Source: Acidobacteriota bacterium (GTDB taxonomy: Bacteria; Acidobacteriota; Terriglobia; Terriglobales; Acidobacteriaceae). Taken from it: a stretch of 64,000 nucleotides of DNA. Position 1 is the first letter of the stretch, and each line of letters opens with the position of its first letter. Made by a program: the position numbers and the translations under genes. The notes under the pieces were generated by a model. The model was given only the letters and a program-made list of their open reading frames with translations, did no database searches and was not told the DNA's origin. The stretch is from positions 620,001-684,000 of the forward strand of contig JACPYL010000025.1 in assembly GCA_016196065.1 (NCBI GenBank). The letters run 5' to 3'. Shown piece after piece: positions 53,122 through 61,371 of the stretch.

Positions 53122-55443
53122 TTACTGGCCTTCGTTCTTGGAGCCTCTGCTAGCGACTTTGACCCCGCTCAGCCCGCTCGCGTACTTCGAAACGCCCTGA
53201 TAGAGCGATTCCGCGATGCGCTGGCGGTGTTCCGCGGTCTGCAATTTTCGTTCGTCCGAGGGGTTCGAGACGAAGGAAATCTCGGCCAGGATCGAAGGCA
53301 TATTGGCGCCAATCAAGACGATGAAGGGCGCTTTCTTGATGCCACGATTGCGGACTCCGGCGTTGCGCAGGGAGAGTCCGCCATACAGCGACTCTTGCAC
53401 ATTGCTGGCAAACTCGCGCGATTCTTCGATCTTTTCCTTGAGCGCGATCTTCTTTACCAGATCCTGCAGTTCGTAGATCGACTTCTCCGACACCGCATTT
53501 TCGCGGGCGGCAACTTCCAGTGCCTCGGGCGACGAGGTGAAATTCAGATAGTAGGTTTCGACGCCGCGCGCGTCTGAGTCGTGGCTGGAATTCGCGTGCA
53601 CGGAAATGAACAAGTCGGCACGTTCGCGATTCGCGATCGCAGTGCGCGTTTCGAGTGGGATGAACGTGTCGTCCTGACGCGTGTAGACGACTTCTGCTCC
53701 CAGTCGACTCTCCAGCAGGCGTCCAAGGCGCCTGGCAACGTCGAGCACGAGATCTTTCTCAAGCAACCCGTTGGGCCCGATCGTTCCCGTATCGTGGCCG
53801 CCGTGGCCGGCATCGATCACGATCTTGCCAATTTTCAGGCCGAGGGCGCGGATGAGTGAGCGATCACCAGATGCTGTCGGACGGGCTTCCCGAGTTTCCA
53901 GATCGGCTGTATCCGCGGGAGCGCCGGAATGCAGTTTCTTTTTGCGCCCTGTGCGGGCATCCGCCTTCGAGGACTTCGCTTCGTCGGATTCGGTCGCAGC
54001 GCGTTGCGCCGGCGTCACCTCAGGACGAAGCTTGTCTGGCTGCAGTGTCGCCACCGTGGTTGGCACTCGATCTTCCGCCTCCACGATGGTCTTCGGAATC
54101 TTCCGGTTTGTGCCAGCAACGGGAACGGTCGTTTTTACCACTCCGATACCGGGCAATTGCTGGCCGCCAGTCGCTGCGGTAGGAGGCGCGTCCGGATGCT
54201 GGCTGGATGCTTCTATCTTGTCTTTGTCCTTGCCGGCTTCCGCCTTGGAAAATTGTACGGTCGTTGCTGGCGGCGGATTCGCCTGCTTCCCGGACTTCAC
54301 TTCCGCATGTTTTGCTTCGACAGGTTGGTCGGACGGTTGGTCAGCAGCATCGTCATCGGCAGAAGAATCCGTCTCCGCGGCAGGAGGTGCGTGTGCAGGA
54401 CTCGCCTTCGCCATCAGCGTACTTCTACTTTGTTTGCCGTGCACGTCAATGATCAAGCGATAAGGATTCGGCAACAGGAACGCGTTGTAGCTGGCCAGAT
54501 CGTCCACTTCGAGGACCACGCGCGTGCGCCCCGGTTGAAACTCGGCCACGCGGATCTTCTTGAGGAACCCGTCATCAACATCGAACGTCTTGCCCACAAG
54601 AGTGGAGGCCAGCTTCGTATCGCGCAGGTCGAAGAAGATGCGATCGGGATGCGCAATTCGTTGCGACTCGAATTTCACGTCCTGCTCCACGTCGATCGCG
54701 ACCCGCGTGTAATCGTCCGCGGACCAGTGCCGCACCCCGGTTACACGCGGTAACTTGCTGCGCCGCGAGGAAGAGGAATCCGCGACAGCATCTTTGTCAT
54801 TGGCGCGGTCGTTCGCCCGGTCTGTCGCGCGCGATTTCGGCGTTGCCTTGCGGGCTGCCTGGTCCATCTCTTCCGCATCGGCATCGATCTCTTTCAGCGC
54901 CGATCGAGCGTCATCGGCCAAGTGGTTGCGTGGATAGCGGTGCAGAAAGTCTTCGAAGGTCGCGCGCGCTTCTTCCGGATCGCCCAGGTCGTCCTTGTAC
55001 ACTTCACCGACCGTGAAGAGCGCGTCAAAACGATATTTACTTCCGGGATATTCCTTGCGCAGGAAGCGGTATTGCTCGACTGCGTCTCGCAGAATCTTGG
55101 AATCGTCGAATTGACGTCCCATCTCGACCATCAATTCCGCAGTTGCGACCACGCTCGGATCAGCCTTGGACGATGCCGGCGCGCCAAAGTACACGCTGCG
55201 ATAGGCATTGATGACGCGCTGATATTCACGGCGGGTACGATCGTCGGCGGGACGTCCGTTGAGAGCTTCGCGCATCCGCTCGGCGGTTGCGAAGTGCTGT
55301 CGAGCCCAGGCATCGTTATGTCGGATTCTGGCCGAAGCAATTCCAGCCGGCAGAATCACCAGCAGCAGAGCGGCACTCCAGCGCAGAGCGCGTGGTCCTC
55401 TGAGTTGGCCTCGGACTAGGGTCGAAGAAGCCTGGGTCTTCAA
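53122..55443 (-). CDS. N-acetylmuramoyl-L-alanine amidase with TPR and AMIN domains
   Basis: 773-aa exported enzyme that cuts the amide between MurNAc and the stem peptide. Signal peptide about 20-38, TPR region about 45-180, AMIN domain about 235-335 (RVTGVRHWSADDYTRVAIDV), a long disordered Ala/Pro/Thr linker, then the amidase_3 domain from VIDAGHGGHDTGTIGPNGL. Zinc ligands: His in DAGHGG, Glu in LLEKDLV, His in SVHANSS; catalytic Glu in ILAEISFVSN. TTG at 55443 is the start; no ATG is available before the signal peptide. Longer than standard AmiC (about 415 aa), owing to the TPR and linker. Confidence 0.92.
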   Translation of the reverse strand: MKTQASSTLVRGQLRGPRALRWSAALLLVILPAGIASARIRHNDAWARQHFATAERMREALNGRPADDRTRREYQRVINAYRSVYFGAPASSKADPSVVATAELMVEMGRQFDDSKILRDAVEQYRFLRKEYPGSKYRFDALFTVGEVYKDDLGDPEEARATFEDFLHRYPRNHLADDARSALKEIDADAEEMDQAARKATPKSRATDRANDRANDKDAVADSSSSRRSKLPRVTGVRHWSADDYTRVAIDVEQDVKFESQRIAHPDRIFFDLRDTKLASTLVGKTFDVDDGFLKKIRVAEFQPGRTRVVLEVDDLASYNAFLLPNPYRLIIDVHGKQSRSTLMAKASPAHAPPAAETDSSADDDAADQPSDQPVEAKHAEVKSGKQANPPPATTVQFSKAEAGKDKDKIEASSQHPDAPPTAATGGQQLPGIGVVKTTVPVAGTNRKIPKTIVEAEDRVPTTVATLQPDKLRPEVTPAQRAATESDEAKSSKADARTGRKKKLHSGAPADTADLETREARPTASGDRSLIRALGLKIGKIVIDAGHGGHDTGTIGPNGLLEKDLVLDVARRLGRLLESRLGAEVVYTRQDDTFIPLETRTAIANRERADLFISVHANSSHDSDARGVETYYLNFTSSPEALEVAARENAVSEKSIYELQDLVKKIALKEKIEESREFASNVQESLYGGLSLRNAGVRNRGIKKAPFIVLIGANMPSILAEISFVSNPSDERKLQTAEHRQRIAESLYQGVSKYASGLSGVKVASRGSKNEGQ

Positions 55444-55499
55444 ATTACTGACTCAACCTGTACTGCGCCGCTCCATCCCGTCGTGCGGGAAGGAGTCAG

Positions 55500-56390
55500 T
55501 TAGTCGGTGTTGCTGATGTACAAAACGCCGCGAGCATCGCGCTGCACCCGTACCGGGTCGTGCACCGGATTCCCAATAACGAATGATCCTGGAGCGCCGC
55601 CGTAGTACAGGTTCGTAATCCGGCGAACGTAGTTCCGGGTCTCCGCAAAATGTGGAACCCCCGCACTGCGTGCCACCGCTCCTGCACCCGCGTTATAAGC
55701 CGCCAGGCTCAGCTGAACGTTACCGCCATAACTCTCCAGCAGTCTTTTTAGATGCCGAACACCGGCATCGACGTTCTGCGCTGGATCAAAAGGATTTGTA
55801 ACGTTGAGCGACCGTGCCGTGCCGGGCATCAACTGCATCAGGCCCATGGCGCCCTTGCGGGAAACGGCATTCGGGTTGTAGTTCGACTCCACCTTAACCA
55901 CGGACCGGACAAGGTTCGGGTCCACATTGTGACGAGAAGCTGCCTGCACGATCGCTGCGTCAATTTCCTGTTCCGAGAACATTCGAGTGCTGCGCAGGAA
56001 ACGAGCGCTTCCGTCCAGATAGTGATTGACTTCAGTGGCCGCCGAACGCGCAGCGCGAATTGCCGCTCCGCTGGTCGGTACCGGTTTCCACCGATGTTCG
56101 GTCGAACTCCAGTACGACAGGCGAGAAGGTTGTGGAGCATCCGCGGCAGTGGAAGCTGACGTGGCCGCGGCCGTTGCAGGCTTGGCAGGACTCGCGTCAT
56201 TCACGTAGATCTTGCGGCCAAACTGGTCGGTCGTAGAAGCTATGTTTCGAGCGGACGACTCCGCCCACGCCAAAGACGTGGAGAGAAAGGTGGCCGCGGC
56301 TACCGTGGTGGCCATCAGGGCGATTTGCAGGCGACTTCGCATATAGGTGTATTGCTTCGACCAAAAAGGCACACTCGCGCCTTCGGCCAT
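55500..56390 (-). CDS. Lytic transglycosylase (SLT domain)
   Basis: 296 aa (280 if started at ATG 56342, which gives a more compact signal peptide MRSRLQIALMATTVAAATFL). SLT domain about 155-270: VKVESNYNPNAVSRKGAMGLMQLMPGTARS holds the catalytic Glu, then LSLAAYNAGAGAVARS. It cleaves glycan strands to give 1,6-anhydro-MurNAc. Directly upstream of and in the same direction as the amidase gene (57 bp apart); the two may act together in cell-wall turnover. A guanine-rich run is about 50 bp upstream of its start. Confidence 0.92.
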   Translation of the reverse strand: MAEGASVPFWSKQYTYMRSRLQIALMATTVAAATFLSTSLAWAESSARNIASTTDQFGRKIYVNDASPAKPATAAATSASTAADAPQPSRLSYWSSTEHRWKPVPTSGAAIRAARSAATEVNHYLDGSARFLRSTRMFSEQEIDAAIVQAASRHNVDPNLVRSVVKVESNYNPNAVSRKGAMGLMQLMPGTARSLNVTNPFDPAQNVDAGVRHLKRLLESYGGNVQLSLAAYNAGAGAVARSAGVPHFAETRNYVRRITNLYYGGAPGSFVIGNPVHDPVRVQRDARGVLYISNTD

Positions 56391-56441
56391 TACCTACCTG
56401 CAACCTGACGGAGAATCCAGAACCAGAGTGAGACGATTATA

Positions 56442-56461
56442 GGGTGGGGGAGGGGTGGGGG
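56442..56461 (+). other. G-quadruplex-type G-run
   Basis: Four G-runs of 3, 5, 4 and 5 separated by single bases (GGG-T-GGGGG-A-GGGG-T-GGGGG), 52-71 bp upstream of the lytic transglycosylase start. Confidence 0.55.
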
Positions 56462-56649
56462 CAATCTCCCAGAAGGGCGTAGAACCACTGGAGTAATCGC
56501 GGTAAGTTACTGAAAGTACTTGATTTTATGAAAAACAGGGTGCCAACTTCGCCCCCCGATCTGCCATTAAAACCGGCTTTTCGGACCTCGTGGCTCGCGG
56601 CTGGCAGCTTCTTTCTCTACAATCTGACTGGAATATCCCAGGAAAATGC

Positions 56650-57396
56650 GTGAACTCAGCGGCGCTACGAAAGTTGTTTGAACAGGTTCGGACACGGATA
56701 TTGGGCCCCGATGAGGCCGTCGAACGGCTGCGCCACTTCCCTTTCGAAGACCTCGGATTTGCCAAGGTCGATCATCACCGGGCACTTCGCCAGGGAATAC
56801 CGGAAGTCATATTCAGCCAGGGAAAGACTCCAGGGCAGGTCGCAGGTATTTTTGAGCGACTGGCAGATCATGGCGGGAATGTTCTCGCCACGCGGGCGAC
56901 CGAAGAACAGTTTGAGGCAGTCGCCCGCCAAGTGGCGAAAGTGGAGTACCGTCCGCTGGCACGAGCCATCGTTCTCAAGCGCGATCGCAAGCGCTACGGC
57001 AAAGGCGTCATTGCCGTAGTTTCGGCGGGGACGAGCGACATTCCCGTCGCCGAAGAAGCGGTCGTCACGGCAGAAATGATGGGGAACACGGTCCAGCATA
57101 TCTATGACGTCGGTGTGGCCGGTATCCATCGTTTGCTGGCTCATCGCGTGGCCCTATCCAAGGCCCGTGTCATTGTCGTCTGTGCGGGGATGGAAGGTGC
57201 TTTGCCGAGCGTGGTCGGCGGACTGGTCGGCGTCCCGGTGATTGCAGTCCCAACCAGCGTGGGTTATGGCGCGGCGTTCGAGGGACTGGCGGCGCTGCTC
57301 GGGATGATGAATTCCTGCGCGTCGAATGTCAGTGTTGTGAATATCGATAACGGATTTGGCGCCGGGTACGTCGCATCGCTGATCAATCGAAAATAA
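56650..57396 (+). CDS. larB: Nickel-pincer-nucleotide cofactor biosynthesis protein LarB
   Basis: 248 aa from GTG 56650, with AGGAAAA upstream and the family start [14 protein letters not shown]. LarB carboxylates and hydrolyses NaAD in the first step of making the nickel pincer cofactor of lactate racemase and related enzymes. The PurE-like core is complete: [69 protein letters not shown]. larC, larE and larA are not adjacent. The open frame to 56590 is probably not the start. Confidence 0.93.
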   Translation: MNSAALRKLFEQVRTRILGPDEAVERLRHFPFEDLGFAKVDHHRALRQGIPEVIFSQGKTPGQVAGIFERLADHGGNVLATRATEEQFEAVARQVAKVEYRPLARAIVLKRDRKRYGKGVIAVVSAGTSDIPVAEEAVVTAEMMGNTVQHIYDVGVAGIHRLLAHRVALSKARVIVVCAGMEGALPSVVGGLVGVPVIAVPTSVGYGAAFEGLAALLGMMNSCASNVSVVNIDNGFGAGYVASLINRK

Positions 57397-57421
57397 TCCG
57401 CTCGCGCCGCAAGCGCAGCCT

Positions 57422-57631
57422 CTATTTCTTGACCAGCTTTAATTTCTTCCAACGCGCTTTTTGAGCTTCCGCGATGCGCCGGCGACCGGCTGCAGATAGG
57501 TTACTTGCCCGGCTCCGTTCCCTTCGCCCCAAACGTTCCAGAGCCTGGACCGCATGATGGAGCCTGTCGACCGTGGCTTTCGCCTCTTTGAGCTGGCTTC
57601 GGAGGATGGCGATGACATCGAGATTGGGCAT
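57422..57631 (-). CDS. Small basic protein with SAAGRRRIAEAQKARW motif
   Basis: 69 aa. N-terminal helical part (VIAILRSQLKEAKATVDRLHHAVQALERL) and a basic C-terminal motif ending KKLKLVKK. The SAAGRRRIAEAQKARW motif occurs in many short bacterial proteins of unknown role, probably nucleic-acid binding. Convergent with larB (25 bp apart). Confidence 0.65.
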   Translation of the reverse strand: MPNLDVIAILRSQLKEAKATVDRLHHAVQALERLGRRERSRASNLSAAGRRRIAEAQKARWKKLKLVKK

Positions 57632-57720
57632 GGGAGCACCAGTCTAATCCACATCGCGCGACTGCGAAATAATCTGGCCCGCCCAAAACTGTTTTCCATT
57701 GAGATAATTTCAAATCTGCA

Positions 57721-58992
57721 ATGTTGACCTCTCAAGACCCTCGTCTCGCTGGACGGCCCGCGTTCGGCTATCCCGATTTTGTTTCGTTCACCCTCGCGCG
57801 CTTCTTTCTCGTGGTCTCGCTCGAAATGCAATCGGTGGCGGTGGGATGGCAGGTCTACCAGATCACCCATCGTGCGTTGGACCTGGGATACGTCGGGTTG
57901 GCGCAATTCTTGCCCGGATTTGTGCTGTTCCTGTTCGGAGGGCATGCCGCGGATATTTACGATCGCCGCCGCCTGTTGATGTGGTGTTACGCCGGCTTCG
58001 GCTTGGGTTCTTTCTTATTGTTGCTGATCAGTTGGAAGGCGCCCCAATCCGTTCACCTGATCTACGCGGTGCTGGTGCTGCTTGGTTCCGTGCGATCGTT
58101 CAACTGGCCGGCCAGCAGGGCAATTCTTCCACTGCTTGTTCCCGAAGAGCATTTCGCCAACGCGGTGGCATGGAATTCAAGCGTATTTCAGATCGCAACC
58201 ATTGCCGGCCCAGCCATCGGCGGCATCGCTTACGCCTTGTTTCATGGACCCGCGGCCGTGTATGCGATGGGAGTTGCTGTTTCGATTCTGGCGTGGGCAC
58301 TCACGCTGCGAATCAAGATACGTCCAGCGCCGCGTCCGAAAGAGCCGGTCAGTTTGCGGACAGTTCTGGCTGGCTTCCGTTTTATCTGGGAGAAGAAGCT
58401 GATACTCGGTTCGATTTCGCTGGACATGTTTGCCGTGCTCTTGGGAGGCGCAGTCGCGCTTCTGCCGGTATACGCGCATGAAATCCTGCACACCGGGCCG
58501 TGGGGACTCGGACTATTGCGCAGCGCTCCTGGAGTGGGCGCCGCAATCATGGCCATTGTGGTCGCCCATCGTCCGATTCGACGCCAAGCAGGTATCACGA
58601 TGCTCTTGTGCGTCACTGCGTTCGGCCTGCTGACCATTGTCTTCGGGATCTCCCGCAGTCTGATCCTGTCGCTGGTGGCGCTGTTTCTCCTCGGAGCGAG
58701 CGACATGGTTAGCGTGATCATTCGCGCCACGCTGGTGCAAATTGCCACTCCCGACGAAATGCGCGGACGCGTGAACGCCGTCGACATGCTGTTCATCGGC
58801 GTATCCAACGAGCTGGGCGAATTCGAGTCGGGATTTACGGCACATTTGTTCGGAACAGTGCCAGCGGTCGTCATAGGAGGAATCGGAACGCTGGTCGTAA
58901 TCGGAATTTGGGCGTGGCTCTTCCCGGAATTGCGAAAAGCCGATCAACTCACGGTTGCGGAACTGATGCCGGACGAGCGCAGCTTGACGTGA
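57721..58992 (+). CDS. MFS transporter (EntS-like exporter type)
   Basis: 423 aa, 12 hydrophobic helices. LARFFLVVSLEMQSVAVGWQVYQIT at the start and GHAADIYDRRRLL (loop 2-3 motif A) are typical for the MFS_3/EntS group of exporters. The second half repeats the motif less well. Substrate unknown: siderophore or drug export is typical for the group. Divergent from the small basic gene. Confidence 0.88.
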   Translation: MLTSQDPRLAGRPAFGYPDFVSFTLARFFLVVSLEMQSVAVGWQVYQITHRALDLGYVGLAQFLPGFVLFLFGGHAADIYDRRRLLMWCYAGFGLGSFLLLLISWKAPQSVHLIYAVLVLLGSVRSFNWPASRAILPLLVPEEHFANAVAWNSSVFQIATIAGPAIGGIAYALFHGPAAVYAMGVAVSILAWALTLRIKIRPAPRPKEPVSLRTVLAGFRFIWEKKLILGSISLDMFAVLLGGAVALLPVYAHEILHTGPWGLGLLRSAPGVGAAIMAIVVAHRPIRRQAGITMLLCVTAFGLLTIVFGISRSLILSLVALFLLGASDMVSVIIRATLVQIATPDEMRGRVNAVDMLFIGVSNELGEFESGFTAHLFGTVPAVVIGGIGTLVVIGIWAWLFPELRKADQLTVAELMPDERSLT

Positions 58993-59085
58993 TTTTCTTT
59001 GCGCGAATCTGGCATGACCGCGTGCCAATCTTGCGCACGCAGCTCTCTCGCTCCCTGCTACAATTTTTAGTTCGGCCGCGCTTCT

Positions 59086-59107
59086 GAGACGCGGCAAACT
59101 GCGTCTC
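59086..59107. repeat. GAGACG palindrome, copy 3
   Basis: GAGACGCGGC-AA-ACTGCGTCTC with one or two mismatches; similar to copies at 26343 and 34313, here in inverted orientation (TAC follows on the right). Confidence 0.6.
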
Positions 59108-59134
59108 TACGGAAGTTCTTACGGAAGGTGTCTT

Positions 59135-60307
59135 ATGCCGGAAACATTGCAGGTCGCTCTGCCCGCCCCTCTTACTACTCTTACCGATGATGAGATTTTG
59201 TTTCGCGACAATGTCCGTCAGTTTGCCGAGGACAAGATTCGCCCGCTCGCCAAAGAGATGGACGAAAAGGCGGTGTTCGATCACGCATTGCTCGATCAGT
59301 TTTTCCAACTTGGCCTGATGGGGATTGAGATTCCCGAGCAGTATGGCGGCGCAGGCGGAAAGTTCTTTGAAGCCATTCTCGCCGTGGAAGAATTCTCGCG
59401 CGTGGACGCCTCCTCCGGCGTCATCGTCGACGTGCAAAATACGCTGGTTGCAAATGCAATTCTGCGCTGGGCGACGGAAGAGCAGAAGAAACGCTACCTG
59501 CCCAAGATGGCCGTCGACACCCTCGGCGCCTATGCACTCAGTGAAGCCGGATCCGGGTCAGACGCTTTCGCGCTCCAAACCAAAGCAGAACTGAGGGGTA
59601 GCAACTTCATTCTCAACGGACGCAAGCTCTGGATCACGAATGGCAAAGAGGCTGGACTGTTCATCCTGTTTGCGACCGTCGACGCGTCCAAAGGCTACAA
59701 AGGGATCACCGCATTTTTGATTGAGAAGGATTTCCCCGGATTCACGGTTGGCAAGAAGGAAGACAAGCTGGGAATTCGTGCCTCCTCAACTTGCGAATTG
59801 ATTCTGGAGGATTGCCACGTTCCGAAAGAGAACGTCCTCGGCGAAGTCGGCAAGGGCTACAAGATCGCGATCGAGACTTTGAACGAAGGCCGCATCGGCA
59901 TCGGCGCACAAATGCTCGGCGTGGCGCGAGGCGCATGGGAGTACGCGGCGAAGTATGCGCAGGAACGGAAACAGTTCGGCAAGCCGATCTCCGAGTTCCA
60001 GGGAATCCAGTTTCAGATCGCGCAGATGGCCACCGATATCGAAGCAGCCCGGTTGATGGTGTACAACTCCGCACGCATGAAAGATGCCGGCATCGACTTC
60101 GTAAAGGAAGCGGCGATGACAAAGTTGTTTACCTCGCAGGTTGCGGAGCGGGTCACTTCGCTCGCGGTCGAGATCTACGGTGGATACGGCTTCACCAAGG
60201 ATTATCCAGTGGAAAAATACTGGCGCGACGCGAAGATCGGCAAGATCTACGAAGGCACGTCCAATATGCAATTAGCAACCATCGCTAAGTTGTTAATGAG
60301 TAAGTAA
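59135..60307 (+). CDS. Acyl-CoA dehydrogenase
   Basis: 390-aa FAD-dependent enzyme that oxidises acyl-CoA to 2-enoyl-CoA. ALSEAGSGSDAFALQTKAE is the family FAD/substrate signature, followed by RKLWITNGKEAGLFILFA; near the end, EIYGGYGFTKDYPVEKYWRDAKIGKIYEGTSNMQ carries the catalytic base Glu (in YEGTS). Short- or branched-chain specificity cannot be read. GGAAGG before the ATG. Single gene. Confidence 0.95.
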   Translation: MPETLQVALPAPLTTLTDDEILFRDNVRQFAEDKIRPLAKEMDEKAVFDHALLDQFFQLGLMGIEIPEQYGGAGGKFFEAILAVEEFSRVDASSGVIVDVQNTLVANAILRWATEEQKKRYLPKMAVDTLGAYALSEAGSGSDAFALQTKAELRGSNFILNGRKLWITNGKEAGLFILFATVDASKGYKGITAFLIEKDFPGFTVGKKEDKLGIRASSTCELILEDCHVPKENVLGEVGKGYKIAIETLNEGRIGIGAQMLGVARGAWEYAAKYAQERKQFGKPISEFQGIQFQIAQMATDIEAARLMVYNSARMKDAGIDFVKEAAMTKLFTSQVAERVTSLAVEIYGGYGFTKDYPVEKYWRDAKIGKIYEGTSNMQLATIAKLLMSK

Positions 60308-60336
60308 ATAGCGGCGCTCACCAGGTCACATCAAGC

Positions 60337-60352
60337 TGTGACTGCGATCACA
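60337..60352. promoter_or_regulatory. CRP/FNR-type palindrome TGTGA-N6-TCACA upstream of His/Cys-rich gene
   Basis: TGTGACTGCGATCACA, an exact CRP consensus, extended by C and G to an 18-bp palindrome, 38 bp before the ATG of the small secreted protein at 60391. Second copy at 30677. Confidence 0.5.
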
Positions 60353-60390
60353 GTATGAGTCCGGCTTAGCCTGTCACTCTGTGTACAGGC

Positions 60391-60831
60391 ATGGCACGAA
60401 GAACCATTGCGGTGGTGCTGCTGTTTGCAGTCGCGACCTGGGCTGAGTTACGCCTGGCGCCGATGATTGCGATGGGCGCCGCGCATACGCACGCCGCTCA
60501 TGCGACGGCTCCGGCTATGGTCGCGCATCATCATGCCGCGGCCCTCCCCCACCCTTGCTGCCCGAGCGTTCAGACAACTCCGGTCGTAAATCCACCGGTT
60601 GAACTGGCGCCCGCTGGCTTGCCCTGCGAAGACAACCATCGCTGCTGTTTCCGTTCAGGGCCTCTGGGGACTCCCGCATCCGTGTCTGACGAGCAGAAGA
60701 CAGCGCGCGATTTCCACCTGCTCCGGACGGTTGCGTTAACTTCGGATCCAACAACTGAAGAGAACCTTCCAATTCAGCGTGTGCATGCGCAATCGCCGCC
60801 TTCGACTTTCAGCATGACTCTGCGGATCTAG
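60391..60831 (+). CDS. Small secreted His/Cys-rich protein
   Basis: 146 aa. Signal peptide about 1-19 (VVLLFAVATWAELR). A histidine-rich stretch (HTHAAHATAPAMVAHHHAAALPHPCC) and a second pair CEDNHRCCF suggest metal binding. No family recognised. A CRP-type site is upstream, and the Cys-rich gene follows 99 bp downstream; the two may be a metal-handling pair. Confidence 0.65.
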   Translation: MARRTIAVVLLFAVATWAELRLAPMIAMGAAHTHAAHATAPAMVAHHHAAALPHPCCPSVQTTPVVNPPVELAPAGLPCEDNHRCCFRSGPLGTPASVSDEQKTARDFHLLRTVALTSDPTTEENLPIQRVHAQSPPSTFSMTLRI

Positions 60832-60930
60832 ATTCCTGCCACCTTCCCAAAAATTTCTGCATGCCTGCGTCTTTGTGCGCCGGGCATTTGACTCAACACC
60901 AATTTTGATAACTGCGAAAAAGGAGAATTT

Positions 60931-61317
60931 ATGAAACTACGCGTATTTGCTCTGATCCTGGCTTTGTCGTTTGTCGTATGGGCACAAGGCACTCCGTCTC
61001 AATCGGCCCCCAATTCAACTCCCGCTCCCGAAGCAAAGGGCTGCTGCCATCACAGCGACCAGATGAAAGAAGGCGAAGGATGTTGTCATCACGCCAAAGC
61101 CGAAGGTAAAGATGCCATGGCGTGCTGCGGCAAAGATAAGTGCGAAATGAAAGACGGCAAGTCCTGCTGCGGAGGCAACGACAAGGACATGAAAGCCTGC
61201 ATGGAACAGTGCAAGAAAGACAAGAAAAGCTGCGGCGGGTCTGGCGACGAAAAGACGGCCGCGAACTGCTGTGGCAAGAGTTGCTCTCGTCACGAGCACG
61301 CCTCTGCCACCAGCTAA
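60931..61317 (+). CDS. Secreted Cys/His-rich metallothionein-like protein
   Basis: 128 aa with a strong ribosome site AAAGGAG. Signal peptide about 1-18 (ILALSFVVWAQ). Mature part has 15 cysteines in pairs (GCCHHSDQM, GCCHHAKAE, ACCGKDKCEM, SCCGGND, CMEQCKKDKKSC, NCCGKSC). It is expected to bind several metal ions, but it is exported, unlike true metallothioneins. Followed by a terminator hairpin. Confidence 0.75.
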   Translation: MKLRVFALILALSFVVWAQGTPSQSAPNSTPAPEAKGCCHHSDQMKEGEGCCHHAKAEGKDAMACCGKDKCEMKDGKSCCGGNDKDMKACMEQCKKDKKSCGGSGDEKTAANCCGKSCSRHEHASATS

Positions 61318-61329
61318 GGGTTTACCATG

Positions 61330-61363
61330 AGGCCGGGCAGAATTTGTCCGGCCTTACTTTTCT
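61330..61363 (+). terminator. Terminator of the Cys-rich gene
   Basis: AGGCCGG (61330-61336) and CCGGCCT (61348-61354) pair around an 11-base loop; TACTTTTCT follows. Confidence 0.75.
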
Positions 61364-61371
61364 GGATCGCT

